64,000 bases of DNA from Actinomycetospora sp. NBRC 106378 (GTDB lineage Bacteria > Actinomycetota > Actinomycetes > Mycobacteriales > Pseudonocardiaceae), in the NCBI RefSeq assembly GCF_030269685.1, contig NZ_BSTT01000007.1, forward strand, positions 186,001-250,000. The letters run 5' to 3'. A model generated the notes under the pieces. It was not told the origin of the DNA and did no database searches. It saw nothing but the letters and a program-made list of their open reading frames with translations. Both the position numbers and the translations under genes were made by a program. Positions 1 through 8,409 of the stretch are shown one piece after another; position 1 is the first letter of the stretch; every line of letters starts with the position of its first letter.

Positions 1-483
1 CCCGCCGAAGACGAGCGAGTGCAGCGCACCGATCCGCGCGCACGCCAGCATCACGACGACCGTCTCGACGAGCACCGGCAGGTACACGACGACGACGTCA
101 CCCTTCCCGACGCCGAGCCCGGTCAGCGCGTGCGCCGCCTGCGCCACCCGCCGCTGCAGGTCCGCGTAGGTGACGGCGACCCGGTCCCCCGGCTCGCCCT
201 CCCAGTACAGCGCGACCTTCTCCCCGCGGCCCGCGGCGACGTGCCGGTCGACGCAGTTGTGCGCGACGTTCAGCCGGCCGTCGGCGAACCAGGTGACGAA
301 CGGGTGCTCGGAGCCGTCGTAGCCGACCGTCGGCTCCCGTTCCCAGTCCAGCTCTCGGGCCCGGGCGAGCCAGAAGGCGTCGAGGTCGGCCTCGGCCTCG
401 GCGCGCAGCCGGGCCTCGTCGGCGGCGGTGACGTTCGCGCGGGCGGCGAGGTCGGCGGGCGGGGCGTAGCGGTCGTCGTCCAT
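1..483 (-). CDS. acs: Acetyl-CoA synthetase, N-terminal part (3' end outside window)
   Basis: The first 161 codons of an acetate:CoA ligase (AMP-forming), which activates acetate to acetyl-CoA through acetyl-AMP. The N-terminal Acs domain is clear: WFADGRLNVAHNCVDRHV at about residues 65-82, WEGEPGD near 95, and the start of the AMP-binding domain ending in CARIGALHSLVFGG. The ATG at 483 fits the family start. The AMP-binding core and the regulatory lysine lie beyond the left edge, so activity cannot be judged. A dispersed repeat sits just upstream at 507-544. The family call is sure; propionyl-CoA synthetase is a less likely alternative. Confidence 0.9.
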   Translation of the reverse strand, partial: MDDDRYAPPADLAARANVTAADEARLRAEAEADLDAFWLARARELDWEREPTVGYDGSEHPFVTWFADGRLNVAHNCVDRHVAAGRGEKVALYWEGEPGDRVAVTYADLQRRVAQAAHALTGLGVGKGDVVVVYLPVLVETVVVMLACARIGALHSLVFGG

Positions 484-506
484 CCCCCGTCGTGTTCCCC
501 CCTCGC

Positions 507-544
507 GGCAGGAACGCGTCGTTGCTGGCGTCCAGTGGGAGGAA
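507..544 (+). repeat. Dispersed intergenic repeat family 1, copy 1
   Basis: A 38-bp element in the gap between acs and the small gene at 559-771. It has the order GGCAGGAA, then GCGTCGTTGCTGGCGTCCAG, then a second box GGGAGGAA. Further copies lie at 801-841, 37344-37384 and 53231-53268. One reading frame spells FLPLDASNDAFLP, but no gene structure supports translation. Confidence 0.8.
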
Positions 545-558
545 ACCCACACCGTGGA

Positions 559-771
559 TCAGTCCGGCGGGTCGTCGATGAGCTCGTCCAGCGTGACGAA
601 CAGCGGTTCGCCCCGCTCCCGGGCCCGAGCGGCGGCGCGCCGGGCGGCGGCCGCGATCCGGGCCAGTTCGTCGGCGCCGACCACCCGGGTCTGCACGACC
701 TCACCCGACTCGTCGGTCAGCGTGACGGCGACCAGGCCGGTCTCGCGCTCCTCCGAGAACGACAGCGGCAT
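559..771 (-). CDS. Small hypothetical protein, 70 aa
   Basis: Not recognised. It is a 70-residue acidic protein beginning MPLSFSEER, with a central helix rich in Ala and Arg (about residues 38-53) and an acidic tail ending DELIDDPPD. Codon use shows the strong third-position GC of a real gene. On the minus strand a TAGGGT box precedes the ATG by 6 nt, so the gene is probably leaderless. It is flanked on both sides by copies of repeat family 1. There is no membrane segment and no cysteine. Confidence 0.6.
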   Translation of the reverse strand: MPLSFSEERETGLVAVTLTDESGEVVQTRVVGADELARIAAAARRAAARARERGEPLFVTLDELIDDPPD

Positions 772-800
772 GGCTCCACCCTAGGTGCCGACGATGTGGC

Positions 801-841
801 TTCCCTGCCACTGGATGCAGGCAACGACGCTTTCCTGCCAC
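801..841 (-). repeat. Dispersed intergenic repeat family 1, copy 2
   Basis: A minus-strand copy in the 70-bp gap between the stop of the aminotransferase gene (842) and the start of the 70-aa gene (771). It keeps the GGCAGGAA box, the core AAGCGTCGTTGC and a second box reading GGCAGGGAA. Confidence 0.8.
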
Positions 842-2008
842 TCAGGCGAGGGCCGCCGCCATCCGCTCCAGCGCCTCGGCCAGCACCGGCCGCGGCGTCG
901 CCAGCGTGAGCCGCATCCCGCCGGGCCCGCCGCACCGCGTGCCGTCGGTCATCACCACGCCCGCCTCCCGGGCGAAGAACGCCGCCGGCGACTCGTCGAG
1001 CCCCAGCCCCGTGGCGTCGAGCCACGCCAGGTACGTCCCCTCCGGCACCACCGTCCCGACGCCGGGCAGGGTCGCCTCGCGCAGCAGCGCACGGTTGCCG
1101 TCGAGGTAGGCCAGCACGTCGTCGAGCCACTCCCGGCCGTGCGCGTACGCCGCCGTCGAGGCGAGGACACCCGGCGTCGCCGTGCTGTGCTCGGCGAGGT
1201 AGCCGCGTTCGGCCCAGGTGGCGGCGTCGGCGGCGTTCGACAGGATCACCTGGCCGCACTTGAGGCCGGGCAGGTTCCACGCCTTCGACGCCGAGGTCGC
1301 CGTGACGGTGTGCGCGGCCGCCGTCTCCGAGGTCGACGCGTACGGGACGTGCGGCCGGCCGTCGAAGGTCAGCGGGGCGTGGATCTCGTCGGCGAACACC
1401 CGCGCTCCGTGCCGCTCGACCACGGCCGTCACCGCGGTGAGCTCCTCGCGGGTGAACACCCGGCCCGTGGGGTTGTGCGGGTTGGTCAGCACGAGCAACC
1501 GCGCGCCCGACGACGTGAACGCGGCGTCCAGGGCGTCGAGGTCGAGCGCGAAGGGGTCACGGGTCATCGGCACCGGGACCATCTCCCGCCCCAGCTGCCC
1601 GGGCACCGTCAGGAACGGCATGTAGGCGGGCATCGGCAGCAGGACCGGGCTGCCGGGCGGCGTGACGTGCTCGATCGTCGCCACCAACGCGGTCATGACG
1701 TCGGGGACCGGCCGGATCCGCTCCGGGTCGATCGACCAGCCGAACCGGTCGGCCCAGAACGCCGAGCAGGCGGCCGCGAGGTCGGCGACCCACGCGTCGG
1801 CGAGGTAGCCGAACCGGGACGCGTCGGCGCTCGCGCGGACCGCCTCGGCGACCGGACCCGCCGTCGGGAAGTCCATCTCGGCGACGAACGCGCCGATGAG
1901 CTCCCGGCCGTGCCGGTCGACGCCGTCCGCGACGCCCTGGCCCGACCACTTCCACGTGCCGCCCGCCCGCATCGCGTCGGCGGTCAGGGCGTCGAACGGG
2001 TGCGCCAT
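842..2008 (-). CDS. MalY/PatB-type PLP-dependent C-S lyase (aminotransferase fold)
   Basis: A 388-aa class I/II aminotransferase-fold enzyme of the MalY/PatB group, whose members cleave the C-S bond of cystathionine or cysteine conjugates. Visible are NPHNPTGRVFTREEL (176-190), the cofactor-contacting ADEIHAPLTF (206-215) and the PLP-binding lysine K242 in SASKAWNLPGLKCGQ. The start MAHPFDALTADAM at 2008 is chosen because it gives the family length; upstream in-frame sequence belongs to pyk. The pyk hairpin lies just before it. Substrate is not predictable; cystathionine beta-lyase is the usual annotation. Confidence 0.87.
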   Translation of the reverse strand: MAHPFDALTADAMRAGGTWKWSGQGVADGVDRHGRELIGAFVAEMDFPTAGPVAEAVRASADASRFGYLADAWVADLAAACSAFWADRFGWSIDPERIRPVPDVMTALVATIEHVTPPGSPVLLPMPAYMPFLTVPGQLGREMVPVPMTRDPFALDLDALDAAFTSSGARLLVLTNPHNPTGRVFTREELTAVTAVVERHGARVFADEIHAPLTFDGRPHVPYASTSETAAAHTVTATSASKAWNLPGLKCGQVILSNAADAATWAERGYLAEHSTATPGVLASTAAYAHGREWLDDVLAYLDGNRALLREATLPGVGTVVPEGTYLAWLDATGLGLDESPAAFFAREAGVVMTDGTRCGGPGGMRLTLATPRPVLAEALERMAAALA

Positions 2009-2028
2009 GCCCCCGATCCAACCGAACG

Positions 2029-2069
2029 AACGGCACTTTCGCGCACACAGATGCTGCGAGAGTGCCGTT
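2029..2069 (-). terminator. Hairpin downstream of pyk
   Basis: Two 14-nt arms (2029-2042 and 2056-2069) pair with a single wobble around a 13-nt loop. The hairpin begins 11 nt after the pyruvate kinase stop codon on the minus strand and precedes the lyase gene at 2008. The trailing sequence is only moderately T-rich, so it is a terminator-like structure rather than a textbook one. Confidence 0.65.
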
Positions 2070-2079
2070 GGCAACGGTC

Positions 2080-3498
2080 CTAGTGCGTGTCCTCGCCCAG
2101 CCGGTGCACGCGGATGAGGTTCGTCTTGCCGGCCTGCCCGGGCGGCGAGCCGGCGACGATGACGACGAGCTCGCCCGGGGCGAAGCGGCCGATCTGCAGG
2201 ATCGAGGCGTCGACGCGGGCGATCATGGCGTCGGTCGTCTCCTCCCACGGCACGAGGAAGGTCTCGACGCCCCAGGACAGGGAGAGCTGCGAGCGGATCG
2301 CGGGCACCGGGGTGAAGGCGAGGACCGGCAGCCGGGTGTGGAGCCGCGCGAGGCGGCGCACGGTGTCGCCGGAGCGCGTGAAGGCGACGAGCGCGCGGGC
2401 GTTGAGGCGCTCGCCGATGTCGCGGGCCGCGGTGGTGACCACCCCGCGCTGCGTCCGCGGGACGTGCTGGATGGCCGGGACCGACGCCGGGCCGGACTCG
2501 ACCGCCTCGACGATGCGCGACATCGTCTGCACCGTCTCGATCGGGTAGTCGCCGACCGAGGTCTCGCCGGAGAGCATCACCGCGTCCGCGCCGTCGAGCA
2601 CGGCGTTCGCGACGTCGCTCGCCTCCGCGCGGGTCGGCCGGAAGTTGTGGATCATCGACTCGAGCATCTGCGTCGCGACGATCACCGGCTTGGCGTTCTC
2701 GCGGGCGATCTGCACGGCGCGCTTCTGCACCAGCGGGACGTCCTCGAGCGCCAGCTCCACGCCGAGGTCGCCGCGCGCGACCATCACGGCGTCGAACGCG
2801 AGCACGATCGCCTCGAGCGCGTCGACCGCCTCGGGCTTCTCCAACTTCGCGATCACGGGGAGCCGGCACTCGTACTCGTCCATGATCTTGTGGACGAGCT
2901 CGGCGTCGGCGGGCGAGCGGACGAACGACAGCGCGATCATGTCGACGCGCAGGCCCAGCGCGAAGCGCAGGTCGGCCTCGTCCTTCTCGCTCATCGCCGG
3001 GACCGACACGACGGTGCCGGGCAGGGAGATGCCCTTGTTGTCCGAGACCCGGCCGCCCTCGACGACCCGGCAGACCACGTCGCGACCCTCGACCGCGGTG
3101 ACCTCGACCGAGACGTTGCCGTCGTCGATCAGCAGCGACTCGCCGGCGCGGACGTCGTCGGCGAGGCCCTTGTAGGTGGTGGAGACGCGGTCGTGCGTGC
3201 CGGCGACGTCCTCGGTGGTGATGCGGACGGTCTCGCCGGTGGCCCACGTCTGCGGCCCGTCGGTGAACCGGCCGAGCCGGATCTTCGGGCCCTGCAGGTC
3301 GGCCAGGATGCCGACCGCGCGGCCCTCGGCGTCGGCGGCCTCGCGCACGAGGCGGTAGACCTCGGCGTGCTGGGCGTGCTCGCCGTGGGAGAAGTTCAGG
3401 CGGGCGATGTCCATCCCGGCCCGGACCAGGGCCCGGATGCGCTCCGGGGACGACGTCGACGGACCCAGCGTGCAGACGATCTTCGCGCGGCGGCTCAC
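2080..3498 (-). CDS. pyk: Pyruvate kinase
   Basis: Converts phosphoenolpyruvate and ADP to pyruvate and ATP in the last step of glycolysis. The 472-aa protein opens with RRAKIVCTLGPSTSS, then has ARLNFSHGEH, the catalytic IAKLEKPEAVD, the Mg-binding MVARGDLGVEL and TQMLESMI, followed by a C-terminal allosteric domain. The start is the GTG at 3498. It follows a TAGGGT box by 7 nt and matches the family N-terminus, so the mRNA is probably leaderless. Upstream in-frame sequence runs under the divergent exporter gene and is not coding. Confidence 0.95.
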   Translation of the reverse strand: MSRRAKIVCTLGPSTSSPERIRALVRAGMDIARLNFSHGEHAQHAEVYRLVREAADAEGRAVGILADLQGPKIRLGRFTDGPQTWATGETVRITTEDVAGTHDRVSTTYKGLADDVRAGESLLIDDGNVSVEVTAVEGRDVVCRVVEGGRVSDNKGISLPGTVVSVPAMSEKDEADLRFALGLRVDMIALSFVRSPADAELVHKIMDEYECRLPVIAKLEKPEAVDALEAIVLAFDAVMVARGDLGVELALEDVPLVQKRAVQIARENAKPVIVATQMLESMIHNFRPTRAEASDVANAVLDGADAVMLSGETSVGDYPIETVQTMSRIVEAVESGPASVPAIQHVPRTQRGVVTTAARDIGERLNARALVAFTRSGDTVRRLARLHTRLPVLAFTPVPAIRSQLSLSWGVETFLVPWEETTDAMIARVDASILQIGRFAPGELVVIVAGSPPGQAGKTNLIRVHRLGEDTH

Positions 3499-3631
3499 GC
3501 CGCCCACCCTACGCCGTACTGCACCGATCCAGAAAGCCAGGACACGCATTCCCGACGGCGGCTCGCGGGGCGCCGACATCTTCAGCCCCGTCGTCCGGCC
3601 CCCTGACCTGCGCAGGTCTAGCGTGACGCCC

Positions 3632-4900
3632 GTGACGGCGCAGAGTGGGACCGGGGCCCCGGAGGTGGTGGGCGACCGGCTGACGGATCCTGCAGCCGGA
3701 CGGGCCACCTCGGCACGACCGACCGTCGAGCCCGGACCGTCGCGCCCGAAGCAGCGCTGGACGATCCCGCACGGTCTCGACGTCGCCGCGGGGCTCGCGT
3801 GGCGAGTGGTGCTGATCGCTGCCGCGATCGCCACGCTGATCTTCGTCGCGAGCACGCTCTCGGTCGTCCTGATCCCCGTGGTGATCGCGCTCATCCTGGC
3901 CTCGCTGCTCGCGCCGGAGGCCCACCTCATGAGTTCGAAGGTCCGGTGGCTCCCCCACGCCGTCGCCACGGCGATCGTCATCATCGCCGGGCTCGCGGTC
4001 GTCGGCGGGGTGTTCACCGGGGTGGTCTATGCCTTCATCTCCGGGCTCCCACAACTCACCAGCGCCTTCACCGGCAGCCTCGCCGAGATCCAGAACTGGG
4101 TGCGCACCGGGCCGCTGGGCCTCAACAACCAGCAGTTCGCGCAGATCGGCGACCAGATCCTCGGCAGCATCCAGTCCAGCCAGGCCGCGATCGCCACGAG
4201 CGCGCTGGGGGCGGTCGGCACCGTGGGCGAACTGCTGACCGAGGGCCTGCTCGCGCTGTTCACCCTGATCTTCCTCATCCACGACGGCGGGGCCATCTGG
4301 CGGTTCCTGCTCGGCGGGGTCCCGCGGGCGGTGCGCGACCGGGCCGACGTGGCCGGCCGCCGGGCGTTCGCGTCCCTGGTCGGCTACACGCGCGCGATCA
4401 TCGTCGTCGCGTTCATCGACGCGGTGACGGCGGGCATCGGGCTCTGGCTCATCGGCGTGCCCCTGGCCGTCCCGCTCGCCGCCCTCATCTTCTTCGGCGC
4501 GTTCATCCCGACCCTGGGCGCCGTGATCTCGGGCGCCGTCGCGGCGCTCGTGGCCCTGGTCAGCGGGGGGCTCACCGACGCCCTGCTCGTCGTCCTGCTC
4601 CTGCTCGCCGTGCAGAACCTCGAGGGCTACATCCTGCAGCCGCTGTTCCTCGGGAAGTCCATCAAGCTGCACCCGCTCGCGGTGGTCCTCCCGATCGCGT
4701 GCGGCCTCGTCGTCGCCGGGATCGCCGGCGCGCTGCTCGCGGTGCCGCTGGTGACGGTGCTCGACAACGGGGTGCGGTCGTTGATGCGGAAGTCGGACGC
4801 CACCGTCGACCCGGCCACGGTGAATGCGCTCGACCCGCGCAGCGCCCGCCCCGAGTACCACGACGATCCGGCCGTCGACGTGGTCCCCGAAGCCGCGTGA
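3632..4900 (+). CDS. AI-2E family transporter
   Basis: A 422-aa polytopic membrane protein of the AI-2E exporter family (TqsA/PerM-like). Substrates in most bacteria are unknown. After a roughly 50-residue polar N-terminus come hydrophobic segments such as WRVVLIAAAIATLIFVAS, TAIVIIAGLAVVGGVFTG, a long soluble loop, LLALFTLIFLI, and a cluster of C-terminal membrane helices including FFGAFIPTLGAVISGAVAAL and LEGYILQPLFLGKSIKLHPL, the most conserved family block. A TAGCGT box at 3619-3624 places transcription at the GTG at 3632 (leaderless); GTG at 3623 is the alternative. Divergent from pyk. Confidence 0.88.
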   Translation: MTAQSGTGAPEVVGDRLTDPAAGRATSARPTVEPGPSRPKQRWTIPHGLDVAAGLAWRVVLIAAAIATLIFVASTLSVVLIPVVIALILASLLAPEAHLMSSKVRWLPHAVATAIVIIAGLAVVGGVFTGVVYAFISGLPQLTSAFTGSLAEIQNWVRTGPLGLNNQQFAQIGDQILGSIQSSQAAIATSALGAVGTVGELLTEGLLALFTLIFLIHDGGAIWRFLLGGVPRAVRDRADVAGRRAFASLVGYTRAIIVVAFIDAVTAGIGLWLIGVPLAVPLAALIFFGAFIPTLGAVISGAVAALVALVSGGLTDALLVVLLLLAVQNLEGYILQPLFLGKSIKLHPLAVVLPIACGLVVAGIAGALLAVPLVTVLDNGVRSLMRKSDATVDPATVNALDPRSARPEYHDDPAVDVVPEAA

Positions 4901-4919
4901 CCCCTTCTACGCTCCGGGC

Positions 4920-5183
4920 ATGAGCGTGGTCGTGGCATCGCGGTTCACCTGGAGCGACTACCCGGGTCTGCGCCCGGGCCGGGTCTACGCGGGCAAGCCC
5001 GACCTGTTCCGCCGGCCGTCGGGCGACGTCCACGTCCTCGCCGACGCGGACGCCACCGACACCCTGTGCGGCCTGCCGCGCGCCGACTTCCCGCACGAGT
5101 TCGCCACCGCGGACGCGATGGTGAAGGCGACGCCGTGTCCGGCGTGCGGGCTTCGCGACGGTGAGCAGGGAGTGGGGCCGTGA
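4920..5183 (+). CDS. Small hypothetical protein with CPAC motif, 87 aa
   Basis: Not recognised. Begins MSVVVASRFTWSDYPGLRPGRVY. It carries a lone Cys in DTLCGLPRADF (near residue 55) and a CPAC pair at about residues 75-78, which together could bind one zinc ion. There is no membrane segment. The ATG lies 7 nt after the last base of a TACGCT box, so it is probably leaderless. The gene sits 19 nt after the exporter stop but has its own promoter. Confidence 0.6.
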   Translation: MSVVVASRFTWSDYPGLRPGRVYAGKPDLFRRPSGDVHVLADADATDTLCGLPRADFPHEFATADAMVKATPCPACGLRDGEQGVGP

Positions 5184-5220
5184 CCTCCTCTTCGGGCCGG
5201 CGAGCGCGGCCCGACATCGG

Positions 5221-5667
5221 TCAACCCGTTCCCGACCCCGGCGTGGGCGGAGCGAGGAGCAGCATCGCCACCGTGTGATCGAGGTCGAGCCACTCGTGCT
5301 CGGCCCCGAAGGCGATGAGTTCCTGCGTACGGGCCAGGTACTCGCGGAGTTCGGCCTGCGGCGCGTGGAAGACGGCCCGGCCGCCGGGCCACAGGAGTTC
5401 GATCTCGACGACGGGTGTCGGCACGCCCGTCTCGAGGGGGCGGAGGCGGACGTCCCCCTCGCCGACCGCCTCGATCAGGCCCTGGGCGAGGAGACCGCGG
5501 GAGAACCGCCACACGACCTCACGGGCATCCAGGGTCTGGAACGCGAGCGCCACCGCATAGGGGTCGGGGCCGGCGAAGCGGAACTCGACCTGGGCGGACA
5601 ACGGCGGGCGCTGGGCACCCACGAGTTGGAGCATGACGGGACAGCGCACGAAGACGTCGTGTCGCAT
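5221..5667 (-). CDS. SsgA family sporulation/cell division regulator-like protein
   Basis: A 148-aa SsgA-like protein (SALP). In sporulating actinomycetes this family guides the division ring, septum placement and spore-wall maturation; the founding members are SsgA and SsgB. Family features are the beta-strand VEFRFAGPDPYAVALAFQT (about 28-46), EVVWRFSRGLLAQGLIEAVGEGDVRL (about 50-75) and the C-terminal helix region LARTQELIAFGAEHEWLDLD. The ATG at 5667 has a GAAAGG sequence upstream. Members occur almost only in morphologically complex actinobacteria, so the gene helps place the organism. Which SALP subtype it is cannot be told. Confidence 0.87.
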   Translation of the reverse strand: MRHDVFVRCPVMLQLVGAQRPPLSAQVEFRFAGPDPYAVALAFQTLDAREVVWRFSRGLLAQGLIEAVGEGDVRLRPLETGVPTPVVEIELLWPGGRAVFHAPQAELREYLARTQELIAFGAEHEWLDLDHTVAMLLLAPPTPGSGTG

Positions 5668-6096
5668 CGCACGGGCCTTTCACGGAGGTGTGTCTGATCG
5701 AGATGCGGCCGCGGCCCCGGGGGCCGGCCGTGCAGGAGCCGACGGCGACCACGCGCGGGACGGGAGCCCGCGCAACCGCGTCGAGTGGCGATGGGCCGCC
5801 CCCTCGTACGGCCATCGCCGACGGCGGTCGGCGGGCGGTCCCGCGCGTGGTCACCCTGGGCCGACCGAGCCCGAGGAGGCGCTACCTCCGGGCCGGGCGA
5901 CCGGTCGCCGGGGACGGGCGCGCCGGTGTGGGTCGGCACCCGGCCGGACGTCGCGGCGCCTCGATCACGATGCGCAAGCGAGGACACCGACCCTCAGGGC
6001 ACGAGCCACCGGGCCCGTCGCGAAGGACTGACCGGGTGCTCGGCGCACGACCCCCACCCGCACCGGGCGGGACGGCGGACGGCGCGGGTCGGGACC
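5668..6096. other. 429-bp gap without a convincing gene
   Basis: Between the start of the ssgA-like gene and the stop of the surface-protein gene. Open frames here are all shadows with poor codon use. The right part must hold the ssgA-like promoter, but I cannot pick out a clear -10 box. No repeat of either dispersed family is present. Confidence 0.5.
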
Positions 6097-7449
6097 TCAG
6101 TCGGGACCGACGGCGACCTCGGGGAACCACCACGTCCGTCGCCGGGCGCAGGCGATCAGCACCAGCGCGGTCAGGACGGCCGGCAGAGCCAGCGGGTCGG
6201 CCAGCAGCCCGGGTGGGACGCCCACGCCGGAGCCGCCCGCGCCGCCGGGTGTCCCGGTCGGGGACGCCGGGGCAAGAGGTGCCTCGGGGACGGGCGCGCC
6301 GGGGACCGCTCCCTCGGCGAAGGGACCGGCGGCGGACCCGGCGGTCGACCAGGAGCCCGGTGAACCCGGGAGGGCCGTGCCCGGGGGAACGGGGTCGCGC
6401 GTGGACCCGCCGGGACCGGCCGGTGGCGGTGTCGACGCGACGACCGCCGGTGGGCCGGCACCCACGAACGCCGGGCCGGGGACGGCCGACGGCGCCGCCA
6501 CCGCCCCTGCGGTCCCGAGGAATCCGGTCACCCCGGCCTGCGCCTCCTGCGTCAGCCCGACGACAGGGCCGCCGAGGGCGCCGACGACACCGCCACCCAG
6601 GCTGCCCACCACCCCGGTGAGTGCCGTCGTGGTGGAGGTCAGCCCCGTGACCGTGTGGACGAGGGTGCCGCCGGTCCGGGCCAGGAGGTCGGAGGTACCG
6701 GTGAGCGTGCTGGGGAGGAGCGACGGGACCGCCGGGAGCGCGTGGGTCACCTGCGCCGTCGTGGTCGCCACCGGGGCGAGGGCGCCGTCGAGCGTGGTGG
6801 TGGTCGTGGAGACCGCCGTCCCGAGTGTCGTGAGGAGAGGTGCAGCGTGCGCGAGCGGGATCGAGGACGTCGAGCGCGCCACGCTCCGGACGGCCGAGGG
6901 CGTGCTGGTCAGCGGCGCGTGGCGGGTCGCCGTCGCGCGGGACACCACCGATCCGAGGTCGACGGTCGGGGTGTGCGTCGCGGCGACCGGGGCCTTCGTG
7001 CGTGTCGAGCCGACGGAGCCGACGGAGCCGTCGACCACGCGACGGGCGACGCGCACCGCGTCGCCGGACGTCGACGTGAGCGACGGCGCCTTCACCGACG
7101 GCGCCTTCACCGACGGCGCCTTCACCGACGGCGCCTTCACCGACGGCGCCTTCTTCGACGTGGCCTTCTTCGACGTCGTCCTGTCCGAGGTGGACTTCCC
7201 CGAGGTGGACTTCCCCGAGGTGGACTTCCCCGAGGACGATCGGGAGCTCGATCCGTGCGACGTCGTCGCGTGGGAGCCGAGGTGCGCGAGGGAGCTCACC
7301 GCGCCGGAGGGAGCGTCGCTGCCGCCCCGATCCCCCGCGCCGGGAGCGGCCTGCGCGGGACCGGCGAACAGGAGGCCCACCACGACGAAGCCGGCCACGA
7401 GCCCCGCCAGGAGGACGACGCGGCGCAGGAGACGCAGCGCGAGCGGCAT
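6097..7449 (-). CDS. Secreted, membrane-anchored low-complexity repeat protein
   Basis: Not recognised by family. The 450-aa protein has an N-terminal signal-type helix (LRRVVLLAGLVAGFVVVGLLFAGPAQA), then a Ser/Lys-rich tandem region with three KSTSG-type and five SVKAP-type pentapeptides (about residues 70-125), then a long Thr/Val/Ala/Gly/Pro-rich stretch, and a C-terminal helix PLALPAVLTALVLIACARRR followed by WWFPEVAVGPD. This suggests an exported protein held at the membrane by its C-terminus, possibly reaching into the cell wall through the Lys-rich repeats. No LPXTG sorting motif is seen. The ATG at 7449 follows GGAGG; a GTG six codons upstream is possible. Confidence 0.7.
   Translation of the reverse strand: MPLALRLLRRVVLLAGLVAGFVVVGLLFAGPAQAAPGAGDRGGSDAPSGAVSSLAHLGSHATTSHGSSSRSSSGKSTSGKSTSGKSTSDRTTSKKATSKKAPSVKAPSVKAPSVKAPSVKAPSLTSTSGDAVRVARRVVDGSVGSVGSTRTKAPVAATHTPTVDLGSVVSRATATRHAPLTSTPSAVRSVARSTSSIPLAHAAPLLTTLGTAVSTTTTTLDGALAPVATTTAQVTHALPAVPSLLPSTLTGTSDLLARTGGTLVHTVTGLTSTTTALTGVVGSLGGGVVGALGGPVVGLTQEAQAGVTGFLGTAGAVAAPSAVPGPAFVGAGPPAVVASTPPPAGPGGSTRDPVPPGTALPGSPGSWSTAGSAAGPFAEGAVPGAPVPEAPLAPASPTGTPGGAGGSGVGVPPGLLADPLALPAVLTALVLIACARRRTWWFPEVAVGPD
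7082..7231 (-). repeat. 15-bp tandem coding repeats
   Basis: Ten consecutive 15-bp units inside the surface-protein gene. The first five are nearly identical (GACGGCGCCTTCACC on the plus strand) and three others read GAGGTGGACTTCCCC. On the minus strand they encode SVKAP and KSTSG pentapeptides. Near-identical units suggest recent slippage and likely length variation between strains. Confidence 0.85.
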
Positions 7450-7652
7450 CGGGTCGTCGACCTCCACGACTCCCGCCCCCTCTCGACGCGCCGACGCCCC
7501 ACGGGCCGAGGCTGGTCGTCACCCCGACCAGGAACCGCTGCCCTCGTCGTCGAGGCGCCGGACTCAGCCGGAGGACGAGTCGTACCGCGCGACCTTCCCG
7601 TGTGCGCTCGAGTGAACACTAACCGTACTTTCGCAACGCCGGAGCAGCTTTA

Positions 7653-7684
7653 GGCCGTCCGGATGCGGCTCCTGCCGGACGGCC
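7653..7684 (-). terminator. Hairpin downstream of the CGNR gene
   Basis: A perfect 10-bp stem (GGCCGTCCGG with CCGGACGGCC) and a 12-nt loop. It lies 37 nt past the stop of the CGNR gene on the minus strand and is followed on that strand by TAAAG. It separates that gene from the surface-protein promoter. Confidence 0.65.
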
Positions 7685-7721
7685 CAACCGGCGCCGCCGA
7701 TGTCCGCGCGCCGCCCGTCGG

Positions 7722-8285
7722 CTAGCGGTCGCTGGTGCGGCTCCGGTAGGCCGCGACGCTGGCGCGGTGGGCGCAGGTCCGCGTGCAGTACTGCTTCGAG
7801 CCGTTGCGGGAGAGATCGACGTACGTGGCACGGCAGGTCGGTCCGGCGCACACGCCCAGCCGGCCGGGGCCGAGTGCGGCGATCACCCCGGCCAGGGCCG
7901 TGAGCGTGGTCGCCGCCAGGTGGGCCCCGGGCCGGTCGTCGTCGGACGCGACCTCGATCCGCCAGCGGTCGTCGCGGTCGTGGCGCAGGGTGGGCGTGGC
8001 CCGGGACCGGCGCAGCCCGTCGTTGATCAGGGTCGCCGCTCCTGCCGGGTCGGTGTCCGCGCGCTCGAGCACGGCCCGCACCGTCTCCCTCACGGCGCGG
8101 ACCTCCGCCAGGTCGGCCTCGGTGGGACCCGCACCGGAGCGGTCGCGGCCCACGGGGTGCTCGGCGAGGAAGTCCCCGAGCTGCTCCACGGTCTCGAGCG
8201 CGTCCTTCCCCCGGATCGGCATCCAGGTGTTGGCCAGCGCCACGGCCGCCTCGACCGCAGAGACGTCGTGATACGCATCCGCCAT
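7722..8285 (-). CDS. CGNR zinc-finger / ABATE domain regulator
   Basis: A 187-aa protein with an N-terminal ABATE ligand-type domain (AVALANTWMPIRGKDALETVEQL) and a C-terminal CGNR-type zinc finger. The finger reads CAGPTCRATYVDLSRNGSKQYC, then TCAHRASVAAYRSR, in which the name-giving CGNR has drifted to CAHR while the four cysteines remain. Such proteins are thought to be small-molecule-responsive transcription factors. The ATG at 8285 has GAGGAG 9 nt upstream. It is divergent from an MFS exporter, across a gap holding an inverted repeat, so it probably controls that exporter. Confidence 0.85.
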   Translation of the reverse strand: MADAYHDVSAVEAAVALANTWMPIRGKDALETVEQLGDFLAEHPVGRDRSGAGPTEADLAEVRAVRETVRAVLERADTDPAGAATLINDGLRRSRATPTLRHDRDDRWRIEVASDDDRPGAHLAATTLTALAGVIAALGPGRLGVCAGPTCRATYVDLSRNGSKQYCTRTCAHRASVAAYRSRTSDR

Positions 8286-8313
8286 TTGACGTGTCTCCTC
8301 ACCGGTTCGTACG

Positions 8314-8343
8314 GTGACACTCGTCCAAGCTGTCACGTGTCAC
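8314..8343. promoter_or_regulatory. Inverted repeat between divergent CGNR and MFS genes
   Basis: GTGACAC (8314-8320) and GTGTCAC (8337-8343) form a perfect inverted repeat with a 16-nt spacer, in the 124-bp divergent gap. Position suggests an operator for the neighbouring CGNR regulator. No binding-site consensus for this family is known to me. Confidence 0.45.
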
Positions 8344-8409
8344 ACGATACCCGGGAGAGCGATTTCGCGAACGATTCCGTCAGGCCGGACGCTCGGGGAC
8401 GGACACCGT

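Noticed and set aside
98-550. A 150-aa protein starting MGFLPLDASNDAFLP over the acs start
   Set aside because: Its start lies in repeat family 1 and the rest is out of frame with the acs coding sequence; no homologous domain is visible. The same peptide appears at every repeat copy, so it reflects the repeat DNA.
842-3247. An 801-residue fusion of the lyase with upstream sequence
   Set aside because: The upstream part is an antisense-frame shadow of pyruvate kinase. The lyase has a family-typical start at 2008, and a hairpin lies in between.
2080-4017. Pyruvate kinase extended to an ATG at 4017
   Set aside because: The extension would overlap the divergent exporter gene. The GTG at 3498 fits both the family N-terminus and a leaderless promoter.
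5688-6620. A 310-codon frame across the gap at 5668-6096
   Set aside because: Composition is random Arg/Pro/Gly, it overlaps the surface-protein gene antisense, and it has no binding site or leaderless promoter.
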